Shown here one piece after another: positions 40,917 through 51,122 of a stretch of 64,000 nt of DNA. The position numbers were made by a program, and so were the translations under genes. The stretch's first letter is position 1, and every line of letters begins with the position of its first letter. The DNA is taken from contig NZ_CP050177.1 in NCBI RefSeq assembly GCF_011694815.1, positions 7,013,501 to 7,077,500 of the forward strand, read 5' to 3'. Below the pieces are notes generated by a model. That model saw only the letters and a list, made by a program, of their open reading frames with translations, was not told the origin of the DNA and did no database searches. Source of the DNA: Streptomyces liangshanensis (GTDB lineage Bacteria; Actinomycetota; Actinomycetes; Streptomycetales; Streptomycetaceae).

Positions 40917-43900
40917 CAGGCGATCCTCGTGTGCATGTCGACGGTGGTGCCGGTCGGGCCGGAGGTGACGGTGACGTGGTGCATCAGGGCATGCATGAGG
41001 CCCATGCCTCGACCGCGGTGGGCGTTCAGCTCGGGCTGCGGGGTCTTCCAGCGGCCCGTGTCGGTGATGGTCAGGCGCAGGTTGTCGACGAACGCCTCCG
41101 CGCGGAAGTACACGGGGGCGCCAGGAGCGTCACGATGGCCGTGCTCGATGGCGTTGGCACACGCCTCGCCCGCGGCGACCAGGACGTTCTGCACGGTGTT
41201 GGGCGGCAGGTCGCACTGGTCGAGCCAGCCGCGCAACGTCTTCCGTACGGGGGCGAGTTGGGCGGACTCGGCGGGGAAGGACAACTCCAGCGGGGCCGGG
41301 TGGCGGTACAGCAGCAGGGCGACGTCGTCGTCGTACCCGTCGGCCGGGGCGAGACTGGCCATCACGTCGGTGGCCAGGTCGTCGATGGCGGTGTTCCGGC
41401 CGTCCCGCAGGGCCTTCCCCGCCTGGTCGATGCCCGCGGTGAGCGGACGGCGGCGGCGTTCCACGAGCCCGTCGGTGTACAGCAGGAGAGTCGAGCGGGC
41501 CCGGATGGTGCACGTGCCCTCGGGACGGGGCGTGCCGGGGCGGACGGCGAGGGGCAGCGAACGGCCCTCCTCCAGAAGGCGGGTGGTCCCGTCGGGATGA
41601 ACGAGGATGCCGGGCGGATGCCCCGCGCTGGAGTAGGTCAGCAGCCCGGTCCCGGGATCGAGGACCCCGCAGAAGACCGTGGTGCAGATCGCGCCGGGGA
41701 CCCCGGCGGCGAACCGGTCCAGGGCCATCAGGGTCTGGGCGGGACGGGCGTCCTGCAACAGCAGGGCGCGGCAGGCGCTGCGCAACTGCCCCATGACGGT
41801 GGCCGCTTGCAGGCCGCGGCCGACGCAGTCGCCGACGACGATGCCGATACGCCCGTCCGGGAGGGGGACGGTGTCGTACCAGTCGCCCCCGACCTCCAGC
41901 GGCCGGGTCGCGGGCTCGTACCGGACGGCGAAACCGTCGGGCAGGTGGGAGGGGCCCAGGATGGCGCGCTGGAGGGCGATGGCCGTCTCACGCTGCTGGT
42001 CGATCTGGTGGGCGCGCGCCAGGCCCTGCGCGAGGTGACCGGCCAGCAGCGACAGCAGCAGCTGGTCCTCGCCCGTGAAGGGCCGCTGCTCCCCGAGGTC
42101 GATCCACAGGACGAGCTGCCCGTCGGGATGCTCCAGGAGGACGCCCGCCCCCGACGGCTCGGTCACCGGGGCGAGCAGCGGGTGCCGGCGCACCCCCGCG
42201 AGCGCCTGGCGGCTGCCCGGGGGCAGGTCCCGCCAGGCGAGGCCGGGGGCGGTGGCCGTCAGGGTGGGTTCGTCGCCGTGGTCGAAGACCGCCGCCATGA
42301 CCTCCTGCGCGCGCCACCGGTTCTTCAGCTCGTCCAGCGCGCCGCCGAGCGCCTCGGACAGGCTGGTGGCCCGGGACAGGCACGTTCCCAGGGCGGCCAG
42401 GGCGCTCTCGCGCTGGATGGCGTAGTGCTCGGCCGTGACGTCACGGAAGGTGCCGACGATCACGGTGCGGCCCGTGTCGGGATCCTGGACCTGGTTGAAG
42501 GTGGCGCTGACCCAGATCCGGTGTCCCTCGCGGTGGATGAGGGGGACGGTGTAGCTGCCCTTCTCGTTGCCGACCAGCCGGTCGAAGGCGTTCTGCACCT
42601 TCTCGTGGGCCTCCGGATCGCTGTCCGCGTTCGGCCACCACGGCTGGAGGGGCGCGTAGGGCAGCCCCTCGGGGCCGTAACCGAGGATGTCGGTGAACGC
42701 CGCGTTGATCTCGATGACGGCGCCGTCCTCGTCGCAGACGAAGAACGCCTCCTGCAACGACTCGATCAACGCGGCGCGCCAGCGGGCGTGATGGCCGCGC
42801 AGCCGTGCCAGCCGGATCGCCGCCCGCACCCGGGCGAGGAGTTCGGCGGCGGCGAACGGCTTGACCAGGTAGTCGTCGGCGCCGGCCTGGAGGCCCTCGA
42901 TGGACGCCTCCTGCCCGGCCCGGGCCGACAGCAGCAGCACCGGTACGGAGGCGGTCCGCGCGTCGCCCCGCAGCGCCTCGACCAGGGCCAGGCCGTCCAG
43001 GCGGGGCATCATGACATCGCTGACCACCAGGTCGGGGGTCTCGGCGCGGATCGTCTCCAGGGCATGCCGCCCGTCGTGAGCCGTACGGACGGTGTAGCCG
43101 GCGCCGCGCAGCAGGCGGGTCAGGTACTCCCGCATGTCCGCGTTGTCGTCGGCCACCAGCACCGTGGCCGGGTCCTGCGCCCCCGATCCCGGTTCGCGCG
43201 GGTCCGCCAGGACCGGAAGCGCCTGTCCACCCGGTCCACCCGGTCCGCCGGCCTCCCCGGGAAGCCACCTCAGGGCCTCCTGTACGAACGGGTCGGCGGC
43301 GGCCGGGACCGCATCCGTACCGCCGTCCCGCAGGAGGGCGTCCGACGGCAGATGCCCGGATCCGAACGGCAGACGGATGGTGAAGCGCGTGCCCTCGCCC
43401 TCGGTGGACGCGGCGGTGATCGTACCGCCGTGCAGGCCCACCAGCTCCTTGACCAGGGCCAGCCCGATACCGCTGCCCTCGTTCGAGCGGGAGCGGGCGT
43501 TCTCGATCCGGTGGAACCGCTCGAACAGCCGGGCCATTTCCCCGGCCGCGACACCGATCCCGGTGTCCGCGACGACCACCTCGGCCCCGCCGTCCACGGC
43601 ACGCACGGCCACCCGGATCGAGCCGTCGAAGGTGAACTTGAGCGCGTTGCTGAGGAGGTTCAGGATCACCTTCTCCCACATGCTCCGGTCGATGTGGACC
43701 GGCTCGGGCAACCGACCGCAGTCGACCTGGAAGTCCAGGCCCGCCCTGCCGACGGCGGAACGGAAGACGCTGGCCAACTCACCGGTGACCGCGGCCAGGT
43801 CGACCGGCTCGTAACGCGCCTGCATCCGGCCCGCCTCCAGGCGGGAGAAGTCCAGCAGCGTGTTGACCAGCTTGCTCAGCCGCAGCCCGTTGCGGTGGAT

Positions 43901-45088
43901 CAGCTCCAGCTCCTCACGGACCTCCGGGTCCGCGCCGGCGAGCCGGGTCCTCAACTCCTGCACCGGGCCCGTGATCAGGGTCAGGGGGGTGCGGAACTCG
44001 TGGCTGATGTTGGAGAAGAACGTCGTCTTCGCGCGGTCCAGCTCGGCCAGTTCCTCCGCCCTGCGCTGCTGCGCCTGGTAACTGCGGGCGCTGGCGACCC
44101 CGGTGGCGACATGGCCGGCGACCAGGTCCACGAAGCCGCGGTAGTCGTCGTCCCAGGCCCGGTAGCGGTTGAGGCCCGCCACCATGAACCCGTACGGCGT
44201 GCCGCCCTGTTGGAGCAGCGGCACCACCACGGCCTGGACGGGCGGCTCCTGCCACGCCCCGGTCGGCAGGTCGGGGAACGCGTCGCCGTCGAGCGGCACC
44301 ACCACGGACCGCCCGCCCGCGACGGCACTCGTCGGCCATATGCCCTGGTCGGCGGCGAGGAGGCGCTCGGCGGCGGCGGGGTGGCCCGGGGCGATGCCGG
44401 TGGCCGCGGTCAGGCGGGCGCTTCCGTCGTCGTCGAAGAGGTACGTCAGCGTGAACGGCAGATCGTGCTGGTTCCCCTCCAACTGCCGCCCCGCGAAGTC
44501 GAGCATCTCCTGCTCGGTGCGCACCACGCTCGGGTCGGAGCCCAGATCGCGCAGCGTCGCCATGCGGCGCTCGCCGATGACCCGTTCGGTCTCCTCGATG
44601 ACCACGCACAGCATGCCCACGACCTGCCCCGCGTCGTCACGCAGGGGGCTGTACGAGAACGTGTGGTAGCTCTCCTCCGTGTAGCCGGAGCGTTCGAGGA
44701 ACAGCAGCAGCGCCTCGTCCCAGGTCGCCTCGCCCGTGGTCAGGACGGTGCGGATACGGGGGCCGATGTCGTCCCAGATCTCCTCCCACACCTCACTGGC
44801 CGGACGCCCCAGCGCCCAGGGGTACTTGCGGCCCAGGGTGTCGCGGCGGTAGGCGGCGTTGCAGAAGAACGTCAGCTCCTCGCCCCACGCCATCCACATG
44901 GAGAAACGCGACGACAGCAGGATGCTCACCGCGGTCCGGAGACTCTGCGGCCAGCCGGCCGGATCCCCGAGCGTTACGGCTCCCCAGTCCACGCGCGCGA
45001 GATCCCGGCCGATCTCCTGGTCGGCCGTGAACACGGCGGTGCCCGCCGCCACGGGCACGTCGGGCCCGGCGTCCTCGGAACCTGTCAC
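40916..45088 (-). CDS. 1390-aa hybrid: PAS-GAF-histidine kinase-receiver-PAS-GAF-SpoIIE phosphatase-ATPase
   Basis: PAS-like domain at about 30-175, GAF at 190-340, HisKA with phosphoacceptor His 363 ([16 protein letters not shown]), HATPase ([33 protein letters not shown]). Then a Gly/Pro linker, receiver ([10 protein letters not shown], phosphoacceptor Asp 691 in [18 protein letters not shown]), PAS at about 775-885 and GAF. PP2C/SpoIIE phosphatase follows ([32 protein letters not shown]), and a second HATPase at about 1260-1388 ([22 protein letters not shown]) of the anti-sigma kinase kind. It can thus in principle sense, autophosphorylate, relay internally, and both phosphorylate and dephosphorylate STAS proteins. 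It is followed directly by one. Confidence 0.93.
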   Translation of the reverse strand: MTGSEDAGPDVPVAAGTAVFTADQEIGRDLARVDWGAVTLGDPAGWPQSLRTAVSILLSSRFSMWMAWGEELTFFCNAAYRRDTLGRKYPWALGRPASEVWEEIWDDIGPRIRTVLTTGEATWDEALLLFLERSGYTEESYHTFSYSPLRDDAGQVVGMLCVVIEETERVIGERRMATLRDLGSDPSVVRTEQEMLDFAGRQLEGNQHDLPFTLTYLFDDDGSARLTAATGIAPGHPAAAERLLAADQGIWPTSAVAGGRSVVVPLDGDAFPDLPTGAWQEPPVQAVVVPLLQQGGTPYGFMVAGLNRYRAWDDDYRGFVDLVAGHVATGVASARSYQAQQRRAEELAELDRAKTTFFSNISHEFRTPLTLITGPVQELRTRLAGADPEVREELELIHRNGLRLSKLVNTLLDFSRLEAGRMQARYEPVDLAAVTGELASVFRSAVGRAGLDFQVDCGRLPEPVHIDRSMWEKVILNLLSNALKFTFDGSIRVAVRAVDGGAEVVVADTGIGVAAGEMARLFERFHRIENARSRSNEGSGIGLALVKELVGLHGGTITAASTEGEGTRFTIRLPFGSGHLPSDALLRDGGTDAVPAAADPFVQEALRWLPGEAGGPGGPGGQALPVLADPREPGSGAQDPATVLVADDNADMREYLTRLLRGAGYTVRTAHDGRHALETIRAETPDLVVSDVMMPRLDGLALVEALRGDARTASVPVLLLSARAGQEASIEGLQAGADDYLVKPFAAAELLARVRAAIRLARLRGHHARWRAALIESLQEAFFVCDEDGAVIEINAAFTDILGYGPEGLPYAPLQPWWPNADSDPEAHEKVQNAFDRLVGNEKGSYTVPLIHREGHRIWVSATFNQVQDPDTGRTVIVGTFRDVTAEHYAIQRESALAALGTCLSRATSLSEALGGALDELKNRWRAQEVMAAVFDHGDEPTLTATAPGLAWRDLPPGSRQALAGVRRHPLLAPVTEPSGAGVLLEHPDGQLVLWIDLGEQRPFTGEDQLLLSLLAGHLAQGLARAHQIDQQRETAIALQRAILGPSHLPDGFAVRYEPATRPLEVGGDWYDTVPLPDGRIGIVVGDCVGRGLQAATVMGQLRSACRALLLQDARPAQTLMALDRFAAGVPGAICTTVFCGVLDPGTGLLTYSSAGHPPGILVHPDGTTRLLEEGRSLPLAVRPGTPRPEGTCTIRARSTLLLYTDGLVERRRRPLTAGIDQAGKALRDGRNTAIDDLATDVMASLAPADGYDDDVALLLYRHPAPLELSFPAESAQLAPVRKTLRGWLDQCDLPPNTVQNVLVAAGEACANAIEHGHRDAPGAPVYFRAEAFVDNLRLTITDTGRWKTPQPELNAHRGRGMGLMHALMHHVTVTSGPTGTTVDMHTRIA

Positions 45089-45287
45089 TGCTCCACCTTC
45101 CGTTCACGTCAGTCCCTCCGTGCCGGCCACTTCCGGCGTGCCGGCGAGCAGCACGCAACAGGGTGCGTGCGCCGTCCGGCGAGGACTGCTTCGAGCCACC
45201 CCGGGGAGGCTCATGGGACGCGATCCGTAGGATAGGGCAGCCGCCGCGGGGTCGGCAGGCGCGGTGTCCGGCAGTGGGGGAGACGAC

Positions 45288-46628
45288 ATGACGGCGACGC
45301 AGGACGCCTTCCGACCGGACGCGGGACCGTCCTCGCCGGACGAGGAGGAGCGCCTCGCGGCCGTGCGCCGCTACCGGATCCTCGACAGCGCGCCCGACGG
45401 CGCCTTCGACAGGATCGCCTCCCTGGCCGCCCGTATCTTCGACGCGCCCATGGCCACGGTGACGATCGTGGACAGCGACCGGGTGTGGTTCAAGGCCGCC
45501 CACGGCCTCAAGGACATGAGCGAGACCAGCCGCGCCGCCGGCCTGTGCGCCACTGCCATCCGGCACAGCGGGCCCTACGTCATCCACGACACCCGGGCCG
45601 ACCCCCGGGCCACCGTCCACCCTCTCGTACGGAGCCGTCCGGCCGTACGGTTCTACGCGGCCGCCGCGATCACCACCGCCGACGGCCACCGCCTCGGCAC
45701 GGTCAACGTCCTCGACACCCGGCCCCGGCATCCCACGCCCAACCAACTCGGCGCGCTGGAGGACCTGGCCGCACTCGTCATGGACGAACTCGAAGTGCGC
45801 CTGGCGACGTTGCGTACCGTCGCCGCCGAGCGCGAGCGGCGGACCGACGCCGAACGGCTCGCCCGTACGCTCCAACGCACCCTCCTGCCGCCCGCCTTAC
45901 CGCTGGTGCCCGGTCTGGACGCGGCCGCCGCGTACCACCCCGCCTCGGTCGACGAGGTCGGCGGCGACTTCTACGACCTGTTCCCCCTCGACGACGGCCG
46001 CTGGGCGTTCTTCCTCGGCGACGTGTGCGGGAAGGGGGCCGACGCCGCCGCCCTGACGTCGCTGACCCGCTACACCCTGCGCGCCGCGGCCATCTACGAC
46101 CCCGACCCGTGCACCGCCCTGGCGAACCTCGACACCGTCCTGAAAGGGGAGTACCAGGGCAGCACCCCTCGCTTCTGCACCGCGGTGTTCGGGGTGCTCG
46201 ACGCCCTGGCCGACGGGTCGTTCGCCGTCACGCTGGCCGGTGGCGGCCACCCCCCGGCGCTCGCGCTGCGCGCGGACGGCACGGTGGAGGCCATCTCCAC
46301 CACGGGCGGCCAGCTGATCGGACTGCTGCCCGATCCCCACTTCGTGGCGACGACCACCCGGCTCGCGCCCGGCGACGCGCTGCTGCTGTACACCGACGGG
46401 CTCAGCGAGGCCCGTACCGGGAGCGGCGCGATGCTCGGCGAGGACGGACTCGCCCGCCACCTGTCCGAGCATCCCGCCCAGGGAGCGGACGCCCTGCTCG
46501 CGATGCTGCACACCCTCTTCACCGACCTGGGTACGGGAGTCAGCGACGACACCGCGCTGCTCGCCCTTTCCGTCCCGCTTCCCGTCCCGCTGGGTACCGA
46601 CGACCGACCCGTACAGGAGAACAGGTGA
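45288..46628 (+). CDS. GAF-SpoIIE protein phosphatase
   Basis: 446 aa from ATG 45288, with GGGGGAG upstream. The GAF domain (about 15-170) has RYRILDSAPDGAFDRIASLA and GLCATAIRHSGPYVIHD. A short helix leads to the PP2C/SpoIIE domain: VGGDFYDLFPLDDGRW, GDVCGKGADAAALTSL, LAGGGHPPAL and VSDDTALLAL supply the metal Asp residues. It likely dephosphorylates the STAS protein encoded next (GTGA overlap). It is divergent from the 1390-aa hybrid across 199 bp. Confidence 0.93.
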   Translation: MTATQDAFRPDAGPSSPDEEERLAAVRRYRILDSAPDGAFDRIASLAARIFDAPMATVTIVDSDRVWFKAAHGLKDMSETSRAAGLCATAIRHSGPYVIHDTRADPRATVHPLVRSRPAVRFYAAAAITTADGHRLGTVNVLDTRPRHPTPNQLGALEDLAALVMDELEVRLATLRTVAAERERRTDAERLARTLQRTLLPPALPLVPGLDAAAAYHPASVDEVGGDFYDLFPLDDGRWAFFLGDVCGKGADAAALTSLTRYTLRAAAIYDPDPCTALANLDTVLKGEYQGSTPRFCTAVFGVLDALADGSFAVTLAGGGHPPALALRADGTVEAISTTGGQLIGLLPDPHFVATTTRLAPGDALLLYTDGLSEARTGSGAMLGEDGLARHLSEHPAQGADALLAMLHTLFTDLGTGVSDDTALLALSVPLPVPLGTDDRPVQENR

Positions 46629-46981
46629 CCGACCGTACTCTGACCGCGACCCGACGAGCCCACCCCGCGGGCGCCACGGTGCTGGCCGTCACGGGCGAAC
46701 TCGACCACCACACTGCCCGGGAGCTCAGCCACGTCGTGGACGAGGCGCCCTTCAGCTCCGGCACGCCCGTGATCATCGATCTGACGGATCTCACCTACTG
46801 CGACTCCACCGGCCTCACCGTCCTCGTGGCCGCCTACAACCGCGCCCAGCAGGCCGGCACGCCGCTGGTCCTCGTCGGGCTGAACGCCGACCTCACGCGT
46901 GTCTTCCGCATCGTCGGCCTGGACCAGCTGTTCAGCTTCCAGCCCACCATGGACGAGGCGGTCGCCGCCCTGCGCGCCTAG
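46625..46981 (+). CDS. STAS-domain anti-sigma factor antagonist
   Basis: 118 aa from a GTG overlapping the phosphatase stop. The core IIDLTDLTYCDSTGLTVLVA carries the target Ser 61 in DSTG, and VFRIVGLDQLF is the usual late helix. It mirrors the STAS gene on the other side of the divergent locus. No anti-sigma kinase or sigma factor gene is adjacent in this window, so its partner is elsewhere or is the C-terminal ATPase of the hybrid protein. Confidence 0.92.
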   Translation: MTDRTLTATRRAHPAGATVLAVTGELDHHTARELSHVVDEAPFSSGTPVIIDLTDLTYCDSTGLTVLVAAYNRAQQAGTPLVLVGLNADLTRVFRIVGLDQLFSFQPTMDEAVAALRA

Positions 46982-47034
46982 GGGCGCCCGGGGGAGTGGC
47001 CGGCGGATCCTCCCAGGGCCCGCGATGCCCCTCG

Positions 47035-47751
47035 TCAGTGGAGGATGCTGACCGCGCGGGCGATGACGAGGAGCGAGGTGAGCAGGGCGGCGACGGCCTG
47101 GACGCTCATCATCACCTTGGCCCGGGGGGACAGTGGCATGGTGTCGGTCGGGCTGAAGGCCGTGGAGTTGGTGACGGAGACGTACAGGTAGTCGATCAGG
47201 GCGGGGACCCAGTCGGCGGAGCCGCTGGCGCCGTCCGCGACTTCCTGGACGGCGTCGTCGTTCTCGTCCTGGGAGAAGCGGAAGTCGGCCAGCGGCAGTT
47301 CGGCGCGGGGGAGTTGGGTACGGCTGACGGGGCCGCCCCGGTCCAGCTCCCAGTAGGCCAGGCCGAAGACGATGATGTTGGTCAGCCACACCTGGAACGC
47401 CGCCAGCAGGAGCGAACGCCCGTCCTTGACCCCGGCGTGGACGAGCTCGTTCACCAGGATGCCGAGGGCCACCAGGTTGCTGAGGGCGATCACCGCGACG
47501 AGCGTCAGCGACAGGAGGCGGAACCACCGCGTCTGCCGGGTCAGCCGTTTGGGGTTGATCGCGATCAGGGGGATCAGGAGCAGGAGTTCCAGGGCCGGCA
47601 GGACGTAGCGCGGGGCGATCAGCAGTTGCTCGGGCAGCGCCAGGTAGAGCGTGATCGCGGTGAGCGTGGCGAGGACGCCCGGCAGCCGGGCCTCCCCGCG
47701 CCGTTCGTGCCGGGGGTGCCGGGTCCGCGCGTCCGCACGGGTACGTGCCAT
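47035..47751 (-). CDS. Integral membrane protein, ion-channel-like without selectivity filter
   Basis: 238 aa with hydrophobic segments near residues 25-75, 85-110, 120-150 and 215-238. The C-terminal pair of segments with PALIDYLYVSVTNSTAFSPT and TMPLSPRAKVMMSVQAVAAL resembles the pore-helix-pore layout of two-TM potassium channels. The TVGYG filter is replaced by TNSTAF, however, so potassium selectivity is not expected. I cannot name a family with certainty. The stop-to-start gap to the upstream phosphoesterase is 179 bp. Confidence 0.75.
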   Translation of the reverse strand: MARTRADARTRHPRHERRGEARLPGVLATLTAITLYLALPEQLLIAPRYVLPALELLLLIPLIAINPKRLTRQTRWFRLLSLTLVAVIALSNLVALGILVNELVHAGVKDGRSLLLAAFQVWLTNIIVFGLAYWELDRGGPVSRTQLPRAELPLADFRFSQDENDDAVQEVADGASGSADWVPALIDYLYVSVTNSTAFSPTDTMPLSPRAKVMMSVQAVAALLTSLLVIARAVSILH

Positions 47752-47930
47752 GGTTCTCGCTCTCTCCGCGCCCCGGCCCCGCCGGTCGCGGCCCGAGGAC
47801 GAACCACGTCTGCCCCGGTCGGCGCGGGTCACGCACCGGTCCCGGTGGCCGGCCGGCCGGCCCGGGCCGCGGCCGGGTGCGGTACGGGCCCAGGCCCGCC
47901 GCCGGGCCGGTACGTGCCCCGGCCCGCGGC

Positions 47931-49145
47931 CTAGGCGGAGTGCTGTGGGGAGCGGAGGACGAGCAGGGTGATCTCGCTGGGGGCGAAGACGCGGAACGGC
48001 GGGCCCCAGAAGCCGGTGCCGCGGCTGGTGTACAGGAGGGTGCGCGGGCCGTGGTGGCTGAGGCCGGCGAGGGCCGGCTGATCGAGGCGTACCAGGTAGT
48101 GGAAGGGCCAGATCTGGCCGCCGTGGGTGTGCCCGGAGAGCTGGAGGTCGACGCCCTGGGCCGCCGCGCGGTCGACGAACTTGGGCTGATGCGCGAGCAG
48201 GAGTACGGGGAGATCGGGGTCCGCGCCCTGGAGGGCTCCGTCGAGGTGGGCGCCATGGCCCGCCAGCCCGGAGGACTCGGCGGTGACGTCGTCGACGCCG
48301 GCGACCACCAGGGTGTCCCCGCCGCGCTCCAGCAACAGGTGGCGGTTGCGCAGCGGCTCCCAGCCCAGTTCGTCCATCAGGTCGACCCAGCCCTGGGCCT
48401 CGCTGTAGTACTCGTGGTTTCCGGTGACGTACACCCGCGCCCGCGTCGCCTGCACGGTGCCCAGCGGGGCCGCCTGGGCGCGACGGCGGTCGGCCGTTCC
48501 GTCCGCGATGTCGCCGGTGTGGCAGACCAGGTCGGCTTCCAGGGTGTTCACCGTCTCGCACACCCGCGCCGACCAGCGGGCGCGGTCGAGCGGACCGTAG
48601 TGGGTGTCGGTGATCAGGACCACCCGGGTGCCGTCCAACCCGGCTCCCAGACGGGGGAGTTGGACGTCGAGCCGGCGCACGCGGGGTACGCGTCGCGCCT
48701 CGGCGTACCCCCAGACGAGCAGCACGGCGGCCACGCCGAGGACGGCCCAGGTGACGATACGCGCCCGCTCCTGGCCGTCGCCGACCCCGGCCACGGCCAG
48801 GGCGGCGCGCAGGAGGACGCCGAGCAGGACGGACCAGGTGAACAGGACCCAGGCGCTGCCCAGCAGCGTGTCACCGACGATCGCCGCCCCGTCCTGCTGG
48901 CGCCGGCCGTGGCCGCGCGCCATGGCGAGCGGCATGCCGATCAGACCGAGGGCGAACAGCGCGGTGCCGGTCAGGGTGACGGCGAGCGGCCAGTGCTGGC
49001 CGGCGTACAGGAGCACCCAGCACGGCACGGCCCAGAGCAGGACGGGCGCGACCATCGGGAGGTAGCGCATCACGCGCCGCAGTCCGCCCCGCGGTGTGTC
49101 CCGCGCTTCGTCGGCGGCGGATCGGGTGTCGCTGGTCTCGGTCAC
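47931..49145 (-). CDS. Membrane-anchored metallophosphoesterase
   Basis: 404 aa from GTG 49145 with AGGAGG upstream. Four N-terminal hydrophobic segments span residues 25-150. The calcineurin-like phosphoesterase domain has VVLITDTHYGPLDR, CHTGDIADG, VTGNHEYYS, LLAHQPKF and SGHTHGGQIWP, all metal ligands present. Proteins of this layout (YkuE/YaeI-like) act on phospholipid or nucleotide phosphodiesters. The substrate is not evident. Confidence 0.92.
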   Translation of the reverse strand: MTETSDTRSAADEARDTPRGGLRRVMRYLPMVAPVLLWAVPCWVLLYAGQHWPLAVTLTGTALFALGLIGMPLAMARGHGRRQQDGAAIVGDTLLGSAWVLFTWSVLLGVLLRAALAVAGVGDGQERARIVTWAVLGVAAVLLVWGYAEARRVPRVRRLDVQLPRLGAGLDGTRVVLITDTHYGPLDRARWSARVCETVNTLEADLVCHTGDIADGTADRRRAQAAPLGTVQATRARVYVTGNHEYYSEAQGWVDLMDELGWEPLRNRHLLLERGGDTLVVAGVDDVTAESSGLAGHGAHLDGALQGADPDLPVLLLAHQPKFVDRAAAQGVDLQLSGHTHGGQIWPFHYLVRLDQPALAGLSHHGPRTLLYTSRGTGFWGPPFRVFAPSEITLLVLRSPQHSA

Positions 49146-49359
49146 GTGTCCCCTCCTGAGGCGCCCTGAGTCCGCGCCGGCCTCGACCGCCGCGCCTCCC
49201 GGAGAGCCCATTGTCCACCTCGGGGAGCGGACCGGCGCACCTGGTGCGGTGGAGAGAGCTCCGCCGCGGCCCTGTCGACCACCCGCCCCGGGTCGACGAC
49301 CCGCTCCGGCAACAGGGATGAGGACGTGGGGAGTTCGGCGACCGCCGCCTCCGACGGCG

Positions 49360-49815
49360 TCAGGCGAGGCGGGACGTTCCCCGGTCGAGGCGGGCGAGGA
49401 TGTCCGCCCGGTGCAGTTGGGCGAACCGCGCCTGCCGCAGCGCGAACCGGCGTATGGGCCAGGGCACGTCGAGCGTGATCGTGTCCAGGACGTCGGTGCC
49501 GCCGGGGGTCTCGGTGAAGTCGGTCGCGATACGGACCGTGATTCCGCCCGGACTTGTGACGTCGTAGACCGTACGGGAGTGGTCCGCCTCGGAGCGGATC
49601 ACGAGGGACAGCCGGTTGTTCCGGTGCACCGGGCCCAGCAGCCTGATGCGCTCGATCGCGGTGAACTCGACGGCCCCGTCGCGCTCGTGCACGCCACTGA
49701 CCTCGGTCACGTACGGGTTCAACGTGACGTAGTTCGCCGGATCGCCGAGATGCGCGACGAGGTGGTCCCGCGGAGCCGGGACGGTGAACCGATGGGTGAG
49801 CGTACCGGCAGCCAT
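49360..49815 (-). CDS. SRPBCC (START-like) family protein
   Basis: 151 aa. A helix-grip fold is indicated by TLTHRFTVPAPRDHLVAHLG, DPANYVTLNPYVTEVSG, a run of beta strands and a long C-terminal helix (PWPIRRFALRQARFAQLHRA). It probably binds a small hydrophobic ligand. Its start lies about 110 bp from the stop of the TetR gene upstream on the same strand. The 214-bp gap after it (49146-49359) contains nothing I can identify. Confidence 0.8.
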   Translation of the reverse strand: MAAGTLTHRFTVPAPRDHLVAHLGDPANYVTLNPYVTEVSGVHERDGAVEFTAIERIRLLGPVHRNNRLSLVIRSEADHSRTVYDVTSPGGITVRIATDFTETPGGTDVLDTITLDVPWPIRRFALRQARFAQLHRADILARLDRGTSRLA

Positions 49816-49925
49816 CTCCGATGCCTTTCGAACGTGCGACCTGGACGCGGCCCATCATGGCATCCGGGTGGGGGGAGGGTCTGCGGCCCGTCGGCGGTCC
49901 TCGCTCCACCGCGTTCGCGGGTCGG

Positions 49926-50546
49926 TCACCGGTCGGAGCCGCCGGGACCCCGAGAACCGCCGCCACCGTGCGGGCCGGTGAGTGCAGCGACGGCGGAGAC
50001 GACGATGTCGCGGCGCTGCCCGCTGCTCAGCGCGCCGACGAGGTGTTCGTACTCCGGCGTCTGCGCGGTCCACAGCGCGGCGGTGTGGATGACGAGCCCC
50101 AGGAGGACTTCGGGCGCGTAGGCGTCCGTGACGGCTCCGGCCGCCTGGGCGGCGGCGATGGCCGTGACCTTGGCGCGGTCGGCGTCGAGGACGGCCTGTA
50201 CGTGCGTACCGTCACCGCCGCGTTCCAGCCGGTACCACGTGGCCAGGCGGATGATGTCGGGGTACTGCTCGTAGCCGTCGAAGAGGCGGCCGGCGTACTC
50301 GGGCAGGTCGTGGGCGTCCATCGGGGCCTCGCTGAGCACCTGGGCGACCAAGGCCTCGAAGACGGCGTCGAACAGGCCGTCCTTGCTGCCGTAGTAGTGG
50401 TAGATCTGCGCCTTGTTCGACTGCGCCTCGGCGGCCAGCCGGTCGACGCGGGCCCCCGCGATGCCGTAGCGGGCGAACTCGGCGGCTGCCGCCTTGAGCA
50501 GCCGTTTCCTGGTCGCCTCCGCGTTTCGGGGTGCACCTGATGCCAT
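49926..50546 (-). CDS. TetR-family transcriptional regulator
   Basis: 206 aa from ATG 50546. The HTH is RLLKAAAAEFARYGIAGARV, then DRLAAEAQSNKAQIYHYYGS, followed by a helical ligand domain and a Gly/Arg-rich tail. It is divergent from the SnoaL-like gene, and two dyads lie in the 140-bp shared region; it likely represses both. Confidence 0.93.
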   Translation of the reverse strand: MASGAPRNAEATRKRLLKAAAAEFARYGIAGARVDRLAAEAQSNKAQIYHYYGSKDGLFDAVFEALVAQVLSEAPMDAHDLPEYAGRLFDGYEQYPDIIRLATWYRLERGGDGTHVQAVLDADRAKVTAIAAAQAAGAVTDAYAPEVLLGLVIHTAALWTAQTPEYEHLVGALSSGQRRDIVVSAVAALTGPHGGGGSRGPGGSDR

Positions 50547-50559
50547 GGGCCCCACATTA

Positions 50560-50579
50560 TCAACTGACCAATTAGTTGA
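50560..50579. promoter_or_regulatory. TetR operator candidate 1
   Basis: TCAACTGACCAATTAGTTGA has arms TCAACT/AGTTGA around 8 bp, 14 bp upstream of the TetR ATG. The form is typical of TetR-family operators. Confidence 0.7.
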
Positions 50580-50608
50580 CAAAGCCCCCGGCCGGGTGCA
50601 GGCTTTAA

Positions 50609-50626
50609 TCAACTAAACGGTTAGGA
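50609..50626. promoter_or_regulatory. TetR operator candidate 2
   Basis: TCAACTAAACGGTTAGGA contains the dyad CTAA-ACGG-TTAG (50613-50624) and repeats the TCAACT arm of the site 49 bp away. It is positioned for control of the SnoaL-like gene. Confidence 0.65.
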
Positions 50627-50686
50627 AGTGAAGCCGCCGCTCCGGACCCCCGGACAGGGCGGAACCGTACGAAAGGCGCCACGCTC

Positions 50687-51118
50687 ATGAGCAAGACGGA
50701 AACCAACACCGCGGTGGTCCGGCGTTTCTACGAGGAGGTCGTCAACGGCGGCGACGTCACGCCCGTCGACGAGCTGATGACCCCCGGCTACACGATGCAC
50801 GGCGGCAGTCTCGGCGAGATCGTCGGCCTGCCCGCCTTCAAGGCGTTCTTCGCGGCCAACGGCCAGGGCGCCTTCACCGGCATGCGTTTGGAGGTCCGGC
50901 GGATCATCGCCCAGGACGACGAGGTCTTCGTCCTCTTCACGAACAGCGGCACCAACACCGGCCCCTTCATGGACCTGCCCCCCACCGGCCGCCACGCGAA
51001 GTGGAACGGCACCGCCCTCTACCGCTTCGAGGACGGCCGGATCGCCGAATCCACGTACGTCGAGGATCTCTTCGACCTTCTCCTCCAGCTCGGCGTCACC
51101 AGGCTCCCCGCCGCCTGA
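50687..51118 (+). CDS. SnoaL-like ester cyclase-type protein
   Basis: 143 aa. The alpha+beta barrel of the NTF2/SnoaL type is seen in NTAVVRRFYEEVVNGGD, VDELMTPGYTMHG and KWNGTALYRFEDGRIAESTY. Members close polyketide rings, isomerise steroids or simply bind ligands; without a biosynthetic cluster here the role is open. It is divergent from, and probably repressed by, the TetR gene. Confidence 0.88.
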   Translation: MSKTETNTAVVRRFYEEVVNGGDVTPVDELMTPGYTMHGGSLGEIVGLPAFKAFFAANGQGAFTGMRLEVRRIIAQDDEVFVLFTNSGTNTGPFMDLPPTGRHAKWNGTALYRFEDGRIAESTYVEDLFDLLLQLGVTRLPAA

Positions 51119-51122
51119 CCCG

